From Candidatus Krumholzibacteriota bacterium (GTDB lineage: Bacteria > Krumholzibacteriota > Krumholzibacteriia > Krumholzibacteriales > Krumholzibacteriaceae): a stretch of 64,000 nt of DNA. The DNA lies in the NCBI GenBank assembly GCA_016931295.1, contig JAFGEZ010000019.1, positions 22,456-86,455 on the forward strand, read 5' to 3'. The position numbers and the translations under genes were made by a program. The notes under the pieces are model-generated. The model was given only the letters and a program-made list of their open reading frames with translations. It was not told where the DNA came from and made no database searches. Shown here in pieces: positions 33,978 through 43,259 of this stretch; position 1 is the first letter of the stretch; each line of letters begins with the position of its first letter.

Positions 33978-35086
33978 GAGATCGCGCGCCGAGGATCCTT
34001 TTCGCCGGCGGCGGCACGGGCGGACACCTCTATCCGGCCATCGCCGTCGCCCGCGAGTTGCAGGCGCGGCACGAGGGGGCGCGGATCCTGTTCGTCGGCA
34101 CCCGGCGCGGCATCGAATCGCGCGTCGTGCCGGCGGAGAAACTGGACATCCAGTTCATCGCGTCGAGAGGCGTGCGGGGGCGGGGCGCCGTCGGCGCGGG
34201 GGTCACCGCGATGGTTCTCGCGGCCGGCGTGCTGCAGGCGATCCGCATCGTCACGGGGTTCGCTCCCGACATCGTCTTCGGATCGGGGGGATACGCGAGT
34301 GCGGCCGTCGTCATCGCCGCCTCGGCGCTGCGCAGGCGCATCGTCCTGCAGGAGCAGAACTCGATCCCCGGGCTCACCAACAGGAAGCTCGCGCGCCGGG
34401 CCGAGCGGATCTACCTCGGATTCGAGAGCGCGGGCCGCTGGCTTGCCGGCCACCCGGGGCTCCTCGTGACGGGGAATCCCCTCCGGCGCGAACTCTTCGA
34501 CGAAACCGGGGATGCGCGCGGCTCCTTCGGCTTCGACGAGCGTCCCGTGCTGCTCGTCTTCGGCGGAAGCCAGGGGGCCAGGACGCTCAACGACGCCGCC
34601 GCCGGTTTCCTCGCCGAAGCGACCGGCGTGCAGGGGATCGTGCAGACGGGCGAGCAGGATTACGAACGGATCGCACGCATGCTCGCACCGGCCGGTCGGC
34701 GCGTGCGGGTCGTCCCCTACATCGAGGCGATGCATCTCGCCTACCGGGCGGCCGACGTCGTCCTTTCCCGCGCGGGCGCGCTCAGCGTCGCCGAGATCGC
34801 CGCGGTCGGGCTCCCGGCGATCCTCGTTCCCTATCCGCACGCCGCCGACGATCACCAGAGCTGGAACGCCCGGGCGCTCGTCGATGCGGGCGGGGCGGTC
34901 TCGATCGCCGACGCAAACCTCGACGGCGGATCGCTCGCCGCCGCCGTGCGGGGGATACTGGAGGAGCCGGGGCAGATCGAACGGATGAAGGAGGCCCTCG
35001 GCCGACTTCCCGGCGGCGCCGGGGCGACGGGGGCGATCGCCGACGACATGGATCGCCTGCTGGCGGACGCGGAAGGGAACGGATGA
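33974..35086 (+). CDS. murG: Undecaprenyldiphospho-muramoylpentapeptide beta-N-acetylglucosaminyltransferase
   Basis: The 370-residue GT28 enzyme starts with the glycine-rich loop AGGGTGGHLYPAIAVA near residues 11-26. A second loop follows (GSGGYASAAVV), then LQEQNSIPGLTNR, VTGNPLRRELF, FGGSQGARTLN and SRAGALSVAEIAAVGLPAIL with the UDP-GlcNAc site. It adds GlcNAc to lipid I to give lipid II at the inner membrane face. It overlaps both ftsW and murC by four bases. Confidence 0.97.
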   Translation: MRDRAPRILFAGGGTGGHLYPAIAVARELQARHEGARILFVGTRRGIESRVVPAEKLDIQFIASRGVRGRGAVGAGVTAMVLAAGVLQAIRIVTGFAPDIVFGSGGYASAAVVIAASALRRRIVLQEQNSIPGLTNRKLARRAERIYLGFESAGRWLAGHPGLLVTGNPLRRELFDETGDARGSFGFDERPVLLVFGGSQGARTLNDAAAGFLAEATGVQGIVQTGEQDYERIARMLAPAGRRVRVVPYIEAMHLAYRAADVVLSRAGALSVAEIAAVGLPAILVPYPHAADDHQSWNARALVDAGGAVSIADANLDGGSLAAAVRGILEEPGQIERMKEALGRLPGGAGATGAIADDMDRLLADAEGNG

Positions 35087-36495
35087 CCGGCGAGGGAGAG
35101 GAAGGGAGACGGACGATGCTCGGACGGGTGCGGCGGATACACTTCGTCGGGATCGGCGGGATCGGCATGAGCGGGATCGCGGAGGTCCTCTTCAATCTCG
35201 GTTTCACGGTGAGCGGATCGGACATCGCCGCCAACCCGATGGTCGATCGGCTCGTTTCCCTGGGGATCGAGGTGAAGCGGGGCCACGACGCGGCGAACGT
35301 CGCCGAGGCCGACGCGATCGTCGTCTCCTCGGCGATCCGGGCCGACAACCCTGAGGTCGCCGCGGCGCGCGAACGAGGGATCCCCGTGATTCCGCGGTCG
35401 GACATGCTCGGCGAACTCCTCCGGATGAAGACGGGGATCGCCGTCGCCGGCGCCCACGGCAAGACGACGACCACCTCGATGGTCGCCGCCGTCCTCGAAC
35501 GGGCCGGGCTCGATCCGACCGTCGTGGTCGGCGGACGCGTGAAGAGCCGGGGCTCCAACGTCAGGCTCGGCAAGGGGGAGTTCCTCGTCGCAGAGGTCGA
35601 CGAGAGCGACGGCAACTTCGTCAGGCTCTCGCCGGCGATGGCGATCATCACCAACATCGATCTCGAGCACGTCGATTTCTACGGGAGCCTCGAGCGGATC
35701 TACGAGGCCTTCATCTCCTTCGCACGGCGCGTCCCCTTCAACGGGGCGGTCGTCTGCTGCGTCGACGATCCGCACCTTCGCGCGATACTGCCGCGGATCG
35801 GCCGGCGGATCGTCTCCTGCGGTCTCGGCGCGGAGGCGGAGGTGCGCGGGCAGATCGAGGAGGAGTCGTCAGAGGGCACGCTCTTTTCCGTGTCGGTCAG
35901 GGGCGAAAACCGCGGGAAGATCAGGCAGCGGCTCCCGGGGCGCCACAACGTGCTCAACGCGCTCTGCGTCTGCGGGCTCGCCGAGGAACTGGAAATCGGG
36001 TTCGCGACGGTCCGCGACGCCCTCGAGGAGTTCCAGGGTGTCGCGCGGCGCTTCGAGATCAAGGGCGAGACCGGCGGGATCCTCTTCGTCGACGATTACG
36101 GACATCATCCGACGGAGATCGCCGCGGCCGTCGGCGCTGCCCGTCGCGCGTACGACCGGCGGCTCGTCGTGGTGTTCCAGCCGCACCGGTACACGCGGAC
36201 GCGCGATCTGCACGAACGGTTCGACTCGTGCTTCTCGGCGGCCGACGAGACGATCGTGACGGACATCTACGCGGCGGGGGAACCGCCGATCCCCGGCGTG
36301 ACGGCCGAGCTCGTCTACCGGGCCGCGCGCCGCGGCGGAGCACGCGCGACGTACGTCCACGGCTGGGAGGATTTGCGGGCCGCCCTGGCCGGGATGCTGA
36401 AGCCGGGGGATCTCGTCCTCACGCTCGGAGCCGGCGACATCCACCGCATCGCCGAGGAGATCCTCGCCGAGGGCCTGGAAAGAGGGGAACGATGA
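35083..36495 (+). CDS. murC: UDP-N-acetylmuramate--L-alanine ligase
   Basis: The 470-residue ligase has IHFVGIGGIGMSGIAEVL, the MurC signature, with SGSDIAANPMVDRL, VSSAIRADNPE, GAHGKTTTTSMVAAVLE as ATP loop, and VDDYGHHPTEI. It adds L-alanine to UDP-MurNAc, the first peptide step. Two starts have ribosome sites: ATG 35083 after GGAAGGGA, overlapping the murG stop, and ATG 35116 after AGGAAGGGAG, which gives the usual family N terminus. The first is listed here. murB and ddl, which often follow murC, are not in this window. Confidence 0.95.
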   Translation: MTGEGEEGRRTMLGRVRRIHFVGIGGIGMSGIAEVLFNLGFTVSGSDIAANPMVDRLVSLGIEVKRGHDAANVAEADAIVVSSAIRADNPEVAAARERGIPVIPRSDMLGELLRMKTGIAVAGAHGKTTTTSMVAAVLERAGLDPTVVVGGRVKSRGSNVRLGKGEFLVAEVDESDGNFVRLSPAMAIITNIDLEHVDFYGSLERIYEAFISFARRVPFNGAVVCCVDDPHLRAILPRIGRRIVSCGLGAEAEVRGQIEEESSEGTLFSVSVRGENRGKIRQRLPGRHNVLNALCVCGLAEELEIGFATVRDALEEFQGVARRFEIKGETGGILFVDDYGHHPTEIAAAVGAARRAYDRRLVVVFQPHRYTRTRDLHERFDSCFSAADETIVTDIYAAGEPPIPGVTAELVYRAARRGGARATYVHGWEDLRAALAGMLKPGDLVLTLGAGDIHRIAEEILAEGLERGER

Positions 36496-37241
36496 GGAGC
36501 TTCAACGGAAGAGCGGCCGCACGGACGGCGCGGCGGCGCCGACGGATCCGTCGCGCGGCCGTCGTCTCGCTCGTCGTCATTCTGGCGGCCGGCGGCGCAT
36601 GGCTCGTGCTCGAGACCGACCGGTTCCTGCTGCGGGACGTGACGGTCAACGGATCGGCCGGGCTGCCCGTCGATTCGATCCGCGTCGTCGCCGACCGGTA
36701 CGTCGGGGCGAATCTCGTCACCCTGCCCGTGAAGAGGATCCGGGAGGAGATACTCCGGCTTCCCGAGGTCTGCGACGTCCAGTTGCGGCGACGTCCGTTC
36801 CACGCGCTCGATCTCTACGTGACCGGGCGCGAGCCGATCCTGCTCCTGGCGGACGGCGAGGAGACCGTCGAGCTCGACGCGACCGGCGCGGCGGTGCCGC
36901 GACGAGGGAGCGGCGGGGTGGACCTGCCCGTGCTGACCGGTCTGTCCGGGCGGGATCTCGAGACGGAAGAGGGCCGCCTGCTCGTCGGAAAGGCGATCGA
37001 GGTGCTCGGGCTCCTCGGCGAATTCGGGTTTCCCCCCGATCGGCATCTCTCCGAGATACACGTCGACGGCCGGGAGGTCGACCTCGTGTGGATGGAGACC
37101 GGCACCCTGATCAGAACGGGAAGCGGCGGATACCGCGAAAAGATCATGAAGCTGCGCGCCGTCTACGGCGCGCTGGACGAGGACGGGCGGTTCCCGTCGC
37201 TCGTCGATCTCCGGTTCGACCGCCAGGTGGTCGTCAGATGA
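36492..37241 (+). CDS. ftsQ: Cell division protein FtsQ
   Basis: The 249-residue bitopic protein has an Arg-rich cytoplasmic tail (ARTARRRRRIRR), one membrane helix at about residues 22-40, and then a POTRA domain from FLLRDVTVNGSAGLPVDSI to about residue 110, with LPEVCDVQLRRRPFHALDLYV cited as the conserved POTRA end. The FtsQ/DivIB beta domain follows. FtsQ links FtsL/FtsB to the rest of the divisome. It overlaps murC by four bases and precedes ftsA by 33. Confidence 0.9.
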   Translation: MRSFNGRAAARTARRRRRIRRAAVVSLVVILAAGGAWLVLETDRFLLRDVTVNGSAGLPVDSIRVVADRYVGANLVTLPVKRIREEILRLPEVCDVQLRRRPFHALDLYVTGREPILLLADGEETVELDATGAAVPRRGSGGVDLPVLTGLSGRDLETEEGRLLVGKAIEVLGLLGEFGFPPDRHLSEIHVDGREVDLVWMETGTLIRTGSGGYREKIMKLRAVYGALDEDGRFPSLVDLRFDRQVVVR

Positions 37242-37274
37242 GCCGCGAGGCTCGAGGGAGGTGAACGTCGGACG

Positions 37275-38498
37275 ATGACCGATCAGTTCATAGTGAGCAT
37301 CGACGTCGGGACGACCTCGATGGCCGTCTGTATCGGGGAAGTCCGCGAGGACGGCGGCATGAAGATCGTCGGCGCCGGGAGGGCTCCGTCCGACGGAATC
37401 CGCAAGGGCGTCGTCGTCGACATCGAGGAGGCGGCCGCCGCCGTGCGGGAGGCGGCCGGCGAGGCGGAGCGGATGGCGGGCGCCCGGATCGAGGGGGTCT
37501 GCGCGGGGATCGCCTCTCCCCATATCCGCTGTTTCAACAGCCGGGGCGTCATCCCCGTCGAGCCGACCGGCCGGGAGGTGACGCGCCGGGACATCGACCG
37601 CGTGACCGCGACGGCGCGAGACATCACGCTGCCGGCCGACCGGGAGATCCTTCACGCCATCCCGCAGGACTACATGGTCGACCGTCAGACGGGGATCGCG
37701 GATCCCGCGGGAATGTCGGCCGCGCGGCTCGGCGCCGAGCTCCACATCGTGACGGGGCTCCGGCAGCCGGTCGAGCACTTCACGAAGGTGATCGAGAAGG
37801 CCGGGTACGAGCTGATCAACGTCGTCTTCGATCCGCTCGCCGCCGCCGAGGCCGTTCTCAGGGAGGCCGAGCGGGAGGCCGGCTGCCTGCTCGTCGACAT
37901 CGGCGGCGGGGTGACGAGCTTCGCGCTCTTCCACGGCGGATGCGCGCGGGCGAGCGGCGTCATTCCCGCCGGCGGCCAGAACATCACGGGCGATCTCGCC
38001 ATCGGCCTGCGAGTGCCGACGGCGACCGCCGAGGCCCTCAAGCTCGAACGGGGCGTCGCGCTCGCGTCGATGGCCCCGGCCGAGGAGGAGATCGAACTGC
38101 CGCCCGAGGCGGGAAGCGGCATGACCGTGCGGACGCAGATCGTCGCCGCGATCGTCGAGCCGCGGTGCGAGGAGATCTTCGACATGGTCAAGGAAGCGGT
38201 CGCGACCGATCCCCATTTCGCCTCGATGGGCGGGGGGGTCGTGCTGACCGGCGGCGGGTCGAGGCTCGCCGGCATGGAAGGAGTCGCCGGGCAGGTCTTC
38301 GACCTGCCGGTCCGCCGCGGCGTCCCCCTCGGATTCGGTGGGCTCGCCGAACTCGTCGAGGACGAGCGGTGGAGCACCGCCGCCGGACTCCTCCGCTACG
38401 AGGCGGAGCGGGTCGCGGACGACCGGCGGGCGGCGGGCGGTTTCGAACGATTCACATGGATGCTGTCCGGCATCCGGAAGATCGCGGGATTGTTCTAG
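37275..38498 (+). CDS. ftsA: Cell division protein FtsA
   Basis: The 407-residue protein is an actin-like ATPase: phosphate-1 loop [15 protein letters not shown], phosphate-2 loop [15 protein letters not shown], and adenosine motif [15 protein letters not shown]. The SHS2 domain has IPQDYMVD. The C terminus ends in an amphipathic, basic stretch ([15 protein letters not shown]) that should bind the membrane, as in other FtsA. It anchors FtsZ filaments. GGGAGGTGA lies 11 bases before the ATG. Confidence 0.95.
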   Translation: MTDQFIVSIDVGTTSMAVCIGEVREDGGMKIVGAGRAPSDGIRKGVVVDIEEAAAAVREAAGEAERMAGARIEGVCAGIASPHIRCFNSRGVIPVEPTGREVTRRDIDRVTATARDITLPADREILHAIPQDYMVDRQTGIADPAGMSAARLGAELHIVTGLRQPVEHFTKVIEKAGYELINVVFDPLAAAEAVLREAEREAGCLLVDIGGGVTSFALFHGGCARASGVIPAGGQNITGDLAIGLRVPTATAEALKLERGVALASMAPAEEEIELPPEAGSGMTVRTQIVAAIVEPRCEEIFDMVKEAVATDPHFASMGGGVVLTGGGSRLAGMEGVAGQVFDLPVRRGVPLGFGGLAELVEDERWSTAAGLLRYEAERVADDRRAAGGFERFTWMLSGIRKIAGLF

Positions 38499-38514
38499 AA
38501 CGAAAGGGGAAAAG

Positions 38515-39669
38515 ATGCGGTTCGAGTTCGACGATTACGGGGAGCTGGCCAGCCTGAAGGTCATCGGCGTCGGTGGCGCCGGCGGCAACGCCGTCAACCG
38601 GATGATCTCGGCGGGCCTTCAGGGCGTCGAGTTCGTCGCGGTCAACACCGACGCGCAGGTGCTCGAGCTCTCCATGGCCCACAAGAAGATCCAGATCGGC
38701 ACGCGGTTGACCAAGGGGCTCGGCTCCGGCGGGAACCCCGACGTGGGGATGCGCGCGATCGAGGAGGATTGCGATCTCGTCCGCGAGATCGTCGACGGCG
38801 CCGACATGGTCTTCGTCACCGCAGGCATGGGAGGCGGGACCGGCACGGGTGCGAGCCCCGTCGTCGCCCGCATGGCGCGCGAGCTGGGCGCGCTCACCGT
38901 GGGCATCGTGACGCGCCCCTTCTCCTTCGAGGGGAAGCGCCGCGAACGACAGGCCCTCGAGGGGATCGACGAGCTCAAGAAGGAGGTCGACACCCTCATC
39001 GTGATCCAGAACGACCGGCTGCTCTCCCTCGTGCCGAAGGAGACGCCCCTCTCGGAGGCCTTCTCGAAGGCCGACGGGATCCTGCACCACGCGACGAAGG
39101 GGATTTCCGACCTCATCATGACCCCCGGCCTCATTAACCTTGACTTCGCGGATGTCCGCTCTATCATGAGCGGCATGGGAGATGCGTTGATGGGCACCGG
39201 CGTCGCCTCGGGAGAGAACCGGGCCGTCGAGGCCGCCAGGGCCGCGCTCGGTTCGCCGCTGCTCGACGACATCTCGATCCGCGGCGCCAAGGGCGTGCTG
39301 GTGAACATCACGGGCGACGAACGGATGAGCCTGCACGAGGTTTCACAGGCGACGGCCATCATCAGCGAGGAGGCGGGCGAGGAGGCCAACGTGATCTTCG
39401 GCGCGGTCGTCAACGACGATGTCGACGAGGAGATCCACGTGACGGTGATCGCCACGGGATTCGCCCACCGGGACCGCGAGATCCAGCCGTCCTTCTCGGC
39501 CGCGACCGTCTCGGGCGACGCGTTCGGGATGTCCACCCTGGCGCCCGAGCCGGTGCCGGAAACGGTCGAGTACGCCGAGGTCGCGAGCATCGCCGGAGCG
39601 ACGGCCGCGAGCCGGTTCAACGAACCGAACCTCGATATTCCGACCTTCCTCCGGAAACAGCTCGACTAG
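38515..39669 (+). CDS. ftsZ: Cell division protein FtsZ
   Basis: The 384-residue tubulin-like GTPase contains [11 protein letters not shown] and the tubulin signature [24 protein letters not shown] is the T7 loop whose aspartate completes the GTPase site of the neighbouring subunit. A short linker of roughly 50 residues leads to the conserved C-terminal peptide [10 protein letters not shown], which binds FtsA. The start is fixed by GAAAGGGG before ATG 38515; the frame is open 59 codons further into ftsA but that is a shadow. It forms the Z ring. Confidence 0.97.
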   Translation: MRFEFDDYGELASLKVIGVGGAGGNAVNRMISAGLQGVEFVAVNTDAQVLELSMAHKKIQIGTRLTKGLGSGGNPDVGMRAIEEDCDLVREIVDGADMVFVTAGMGGGTGTGASPVVARMARELGALTVGIVTRPFSFEGKRRERQALEGIDELKKEVDTLIVIQNDRLLSLVPKETPLSEAFSKADGILHHATKGISDLIMTPGLINLDFADVRSIMSGMGDALMGTGVASGENRAVEAARAALGSPLLDDISIRGAKGVLVNITGDERMSLHEVSQATAIISEEAGEEANVIFGAVVNDDVDEEIHVTVIATGFAHRDREIQPSFSAATVSGDAFGMSTLAPEPVPETVEYAEVASIAGATAASRFNEPNLDIPTFLRKQLD

Positions 39670-39682
39670 GCGGGAGGATCCA

Positions 39683-41326
39683 TTGTCGATCTGGGGCAGG
39701 CTGTTCGGGGTCGAGAAGAACAGGAACTACGAGCTCGGCATCCGCTTCTTCAACGAGGGCAGGTACGAGGAAGCGGTCGAGGCCCTCGAGAAGGCGATCG
39801 CCGAGGTCGGCCGCAACGACCCCGATCACGCCCTGGGGATGTTCTACGCCGCCGAGGCGCATTTCCATTGCGGCAACTCCCTCTTCGAGGAGGGGCGTTT
39901 CGAGAAGGCCCTCGCCCACTTCGAGAAGGCCGCCCGCGAGAATCCGGGCTATCCCGATCTCTACTACCGGATGGGCGTGATCAGGCACCGTCTCGGCGAC
40001 GCCGACGCGGCCGCCGACTCGCTCGGCCGGGCGATCGAGCTCAACCCCCAGTACTTCGAGGCCGTCTGCTATCTCGGGATCGTCCTCTTCGAGTCGGGGA
40101 AGCGGGAGGAGGCCGACAGGTTCTTCGAGCAGGCCCGCGAGATCGGCGCGAGGTCCCCCGTCCCGATCTCCAAGTTCCTGAGCGCGCACCTCGCCTCGGG
40201 GGATACGGACATTCCCCCGCTCGCCTCGCTCCGGCGGATGGTCGTTCCGGCCGACGGCCAGTTCGGCGATCTCATGAGGACGGGGATCGAATCCTACAAC
40301 ACCGGCGATTACGCGCGTTCGGCCGAGGCGTTCCGCGAGGCCGCCCTGCTCCATCCCGATTACGCCGACGTGCGATTCAAGCTCGGCCTCTCCCTGTTGC
40401 GGGACGGCCGGCACGACGAGGCGGCGACGGAGTTCGAGGAGGCCCTTACGATCAATCCGCGCTACACGGAGGCCCGCTTCTATCTCGGCGTCACCTTTCT
40501 CGACCGGCGCATGTACCGCGAGGCGCTTCCCTGCTTCGATCGGGCGGCGGGGGAGAAACCGGACTACGCCGATCTCCAGTGCTACCTCGGGGCCACGCTC
40601 TATTACCTCGGCGAGCTCGACCGGGCAGGCCGGACGCTCGAGCGGGCCATCGAGCTGGCGCCGGGCTACACCAAGGCGAAATACTACTACGGGCTCCTCC
40701 TCTACACCGCCGGCGACCGCGGCCGTGCCGTCACCTATCTCTCCGAGGGGATCCGCGGCGGCGAGCGGAAGGAGTCGGCGGGGTTGAGCCTCGCCCTCGT
40801 CCATCTGCGCGAGGGGAATCTCGAGGAGGCGATGGCGGTTTTGAGGGAGATCCTCGAGGCGGGGGCGGGGAGCGCGGACGTCCTCTACTTTCTCGGAGAG
40901 ATCCATCTCCGGACGAAGCGGCAGGACGAGGCGGCCGAATTCTACGAGCGGGCGCTCGAAGCCAACCCCGGCTTCGTGCGGGCCCGCGAGAAGCTCGCCT
41001 TCATCCACATGCGCCGCGGGGATTTCGACCGGGCCGAGGCGGTTCTCGCCGCGGCGGGAGGCGAGTACGCGGATCTCTGCAAGATCATGGGCGACATAAA
41101 ATTCTACAAGGGCGACCTCGAGGAGGCGGAACGATGCTACCGGCGGAGTCTCGCCGTGAACACCGAGTACGGCGAGGCCTCCCTCTCGCTCGCCCTGACC
41201 CTCAGGCAACGGGGAAAGCAGGATGAGGCCGACGAACTCCTCCGCCGGCTCGTCGATCTCGATCCGGCGAACGTCGTCGCCCGGAGCCTGCTCGGGCGCG
41301 GCCCCCTCGATCTCGAACCATCCTGA
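39683..41326 (+). CDS. TPR-repeat protein downstream of ftsZ
   Basis: The 547-residue protein starts at TTG after GGGAGG and has no signal peptide. It is composed almost wholly of TPR units, roughly twelve, each with the W/L-G-Y-A-P spacing (for example YYRMGVIRHRLGDADAA, VKFKLGLS-like RFKLGLSLLRDGRHDEA and RFYLGVTFLDRRMYREA, at about residues 92, 228 and 262). It lies 13 bases after ftsZ, so it is probably co-transcribed with the division cluster. It is likely a cytoplasmic scaffold. A function in division is suggested only by position. Confidence 0.78.
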   Translation: MSIWGRLFGVEKNRNYELGIRFFNEGRYEEAVEALEKAIAEVGRNDPDHALGMFYAAEAHFHCGNSLFEEGRFEKALAHFEKAARENPGYPDLYYRMGVIRHRLGDADAAADSLGRAIELNPQYFEAVCYLGIVLFESGKREEADRFFEQAREIGARSPVPISKFLSAHLASGDTDIPPLASLRRMVVPADGQFGDLMRTGIESYNTGDYARSAEAFREAALLHPDYADVRFKLGLSLLRDGRHDEAATEFEEALTINPRYTEARFYLGVTFLDRRMYREALPCFDRAAGEKPDYADLQCYLGATLYYLGELDRAGRTLERAIELAPGYTKAKYYYGLLLYTAGDRGRAVTYLSEGIRGGERKESAGLSLALVHLREGNLEEAMAVLREILEAGAGSADVLYFLGEIHLRTKRQDEAAEFYERALEANPGFVRAREKLAFIHMRRGDFDRAEAVLAAAGGEYADLCKIMGDIKFYKGDLEEAERCYRRSLAVNTEYGEASLSLALTLRQRGKQDEADELLRRLVDLDPANVVARSLLGRGPLDLEPS

Positions 41327-41342
41327 TGCCGGGAGGCCCGCC

Positions 41343-42893
41343 GTGACCGCCGCCCGGAAGCTCCCACCGCACGATTTCCTCTCCCGCGAGACGCGACTCG
41401 TCGCGTATCCCGCGCCCGAACGGGGCGCGCCGTCGGTTTATGTCGGCTACCCGGCCGATTACGCCACGGGGATGGCGAATCTCGGCTTCCAGTTCCTCTT
41501 CGACGCGCTCAGCAGGACGGGGACGCTGCGCGTCGAGCGCTTCTTCCTCGGCTGCGGGGGACAAACGATCGAGACGGGAGCGCCCATCGCCGGCGCGGAC
41601 CTCCTCCTGGTCTCGGTCTCCTGGGAGGAGGATTACGTCAACCTCGTCCGTATCCTCGCCGGTGCGGGGATCGAGCCCCTTCGCGAGAGGCGGACCGTCG
41701 GGCCGGCGATCATCGCGGGAGGAGCGGCCGTCTCGGGGAATCCGTATCCCGTCTCCGCGATCGTCGACGCAGTCGTTCTTGGCGAGGGCGAGAGGCCGAT
41801 CGCCGGATTGTGCCGCGCCGTCGAGGAGACGGCCGGGGCGGGGAAGAACGGTCTCCTCGAGACGATCACGGGGATCGAGGGCGTCATGCCCGCCGGCGGA
41901 CGGGGGCGCTTCGCCCGCCCGGCCGATCCCGGCTCGTTTCCACATTCCGCGGTGCTCTCGCCACAGACGGCCTTCCCCGGCGTCCTGCTCGTCGAGATCG
42001 CGCGCGGGTGCCCGGGACGCTGCGCCTTCTGCCTCGCGACCGCCCTCTACGGCGCCTATCGGCCGATGCCGCGCGAACGCTTCGCGGCGATACTCGATCT
42101 GGCCGCAGGCAAATCAAACCGGGCGGGGCTCGTCTCGACGGCCGTCGCGGCCCATCCCGACCTCGCCGGCCTCGTAAACGAGGCGCAGGCCCGGGGGATG
42201 GTCCCGGCGTTCGGATCGCTTCGGGCCGAGGATATCGACGGGGAGACCGCCGGGCTGATCGGCGGCGCGGGGGCGCGGAGCGTCGCGCTCGCGCCGGAAT
42301 CGGGATCGGAGAGGCTCCGGGCGCTCATCGGCAAGCGGGTCGCGGATGTCGTCTATCTCGATGCGGCCCGGCTCCTCGCGGCGGCGGGGGTCCGGCGCTT
42401 CACGCTCTATCTCCTGGTCGGACTGCCGGGGGAGGGAAACAAGACGGACGAGGAGACCGACAGGTTCCTCGCAGCCTTCGCCGCGGCGGCGGCGCCGGCG
42501 AAGACCGCGGTGCACGTGAACACCGTCGTGCCGAAGGCCTGGACGCCGATGCAGTTCCACGCGGTGCCCGGCGTGGCGACGCTCGATGCGCGGATGCGCC
42601 GGATCGAGGCGGTGTGCCGGCGCCTCGGCTTCGCCGTGCGTCGGAAGAACCTGCGTTCGTCACTGCGCCAGGCCGTCTTCAGCGCGGGAAACGAGGCGGT
42701 CGGGCGGGCCGCCGTCCGGTTGGCCGCGGGCGGCGTCTCGTGGCGTCGGGCCCTTCTCGACGAGGGGGTGGACCCGGATTTCATCCACCGGCCGCGGGGA
42801 ATCGACAAACCGCTGCCGTGGGACTCGATCGAGGGGCCGGTCGCCAGGGCATCGCTCGAGCGGCGGTGGCAACGTCTCGAGGAGACGAAATGA
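41343..42893 (+). CDS. B12-binding-domain radical SAM protein
   Basis: The 516-residue protein starts at GTG after GGGAGG. The N-terminal part (residues about 30-190) resembles the cobalamin-binding domain of such enzymes, with VSVSWEEDYVNLVRIL and VVLGEGE. The radical SAM cluster motif is C-x3-C-x2-C in EIARGCPGRCAFCLA near residues 220-234. SVALAPESGSERLR and LYLLVGLPGEG follow, matching the TIGR/YgiQ-like group that modifies tRNA or other molecules. It is the last gene of the 20-kb division transcript. The substrate is unknown. Confidence 0.83.
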   Translation: MTAARKLPPHDFLSRETRLVAYPAPERGAPSVYVGYPADYATGMANLGFQFLFDALSRTGTLRVERFFLGCGGQTIETGAPIAGADLLLVSVSWEEDYVNLVRILAGAGIEPLRERRTVGPAIIAGGAAVSGNPYPVSAIVDAVVLGEGERPIAGLCRAVEETAGAGKNGLLETITGIEGVMPAGGRGRFARPADPGSFPHSAVLSPQTAFPGVLLVEIARGCPGRCAFCLATALYGAYRPMPRERFAAILDLAAGKSNRAGLVSTAVAAHPDLAGLVNEAQARGMVPAFGSLRAEDIDGETAGLIGGAGARSVALAPESGSERLRALIGKRVADVVYLDAARLLAAAGVRRFTLYLLVGLPGEGNKTDEETDRFLAAFAAAAAPAKTAVHVNTVVPKAWTPMQFHAVPGVATLDARMRRIEAVCRRLGFAVRRKNLRSSLRQAVFSAGNEAVGRAAVRLAAGGVSWRRALLDEGVDPDFIHRPRGIDKPLPWDSIEGPVARASLERRWQRLEETK

Positions 42894-42915
42894 CGGGGGA
42901 AGAGTCCGGAACGGG

Positions 42916-42956
42916 AAAAACGGGCGTGAGAGAGGGAAAGACCCGTCCCCGCCCGT
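42916..42956 (-). terminator. Intrinsic terminator for rpmB
   Basis: Read on the minus strand, ACGGGCG and CGCCCGT (42956-42950 and 42926-42920) form a seven-pair stem around a 23-base loop, followed at once by TTTTT (42920-42916). It lies about 33 bases beyond the rpmB stop, and it faces the end of the radical SAM gene. Confidence 0.5.
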
Positions 42957-42988
42957 CGTTCGTTCGACAGGATGGCTCGTCGAGCAGG

Positions 42989-43180
42989 CTACACGACCTT
43001 GCGCGCGGCGCCGCTCTTGATGCACTGCGTGCAGACCCAGGTCCTGCGTGTCTTGCCGTCGATCTCGACGCGGATCCGCTGCAGGTTCGGCAGCCAGCGG
43101 CGGTTCGACACGTTGTGCGCGTGGCTGATGTTGTGGCCGCTCATCGGCTTCTTGCCGCATATGGCGCATTCTCTACTCAT
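42989..43180 (-). CDS. rpmB: 50S ribosomal protein bL28, zinc-binding form
   Basis: The 63-residue protein begins MSRECAICGKKPMSGHNISHAHN and ends with CTQCIKSGAARKVV, the standard bL28 sequence. Cys5, Cys8, Cys50 and Cys53 make two CxxC pairs, so this is the zinc-ribbon (C+) form. GGGAGAG lies seven bases upstream of the ATG on the minus strand. The gene is divergent from recG, an arrangement seen in other bacteria. Confidence 0.97.
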   Translation of the reverse strand: MSRECAICGKKPMSGHNISHAHNVSNRRWLPNLQRIRVEIDGKTRRTWVCTQCIKSGAARKVV

Positions 43181-43223
43181 CGTTTCTCTCCCGGTTTGCC
43201 GGATGGGCTGAAAACAGATGAAT

Positions 43224-43252
43224 AATCTACCGGATCCAGGCGGCGAAGGCAA
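43224..43252 (-). promoter_or_regulatory. rpmB: Promoter of rpmB
   Basis: On the minus strand TTGCCT (43252-43247) and TAGATT (43229-43224) are separated by 17 bases; each hexamer matches four of six positions. Transcription would start near 43217, giving a leader of about 37 bases with the GGGAGAG ribosome site. Confidence 0.5.
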
Positions 43253-43259
43253 GGGGATT

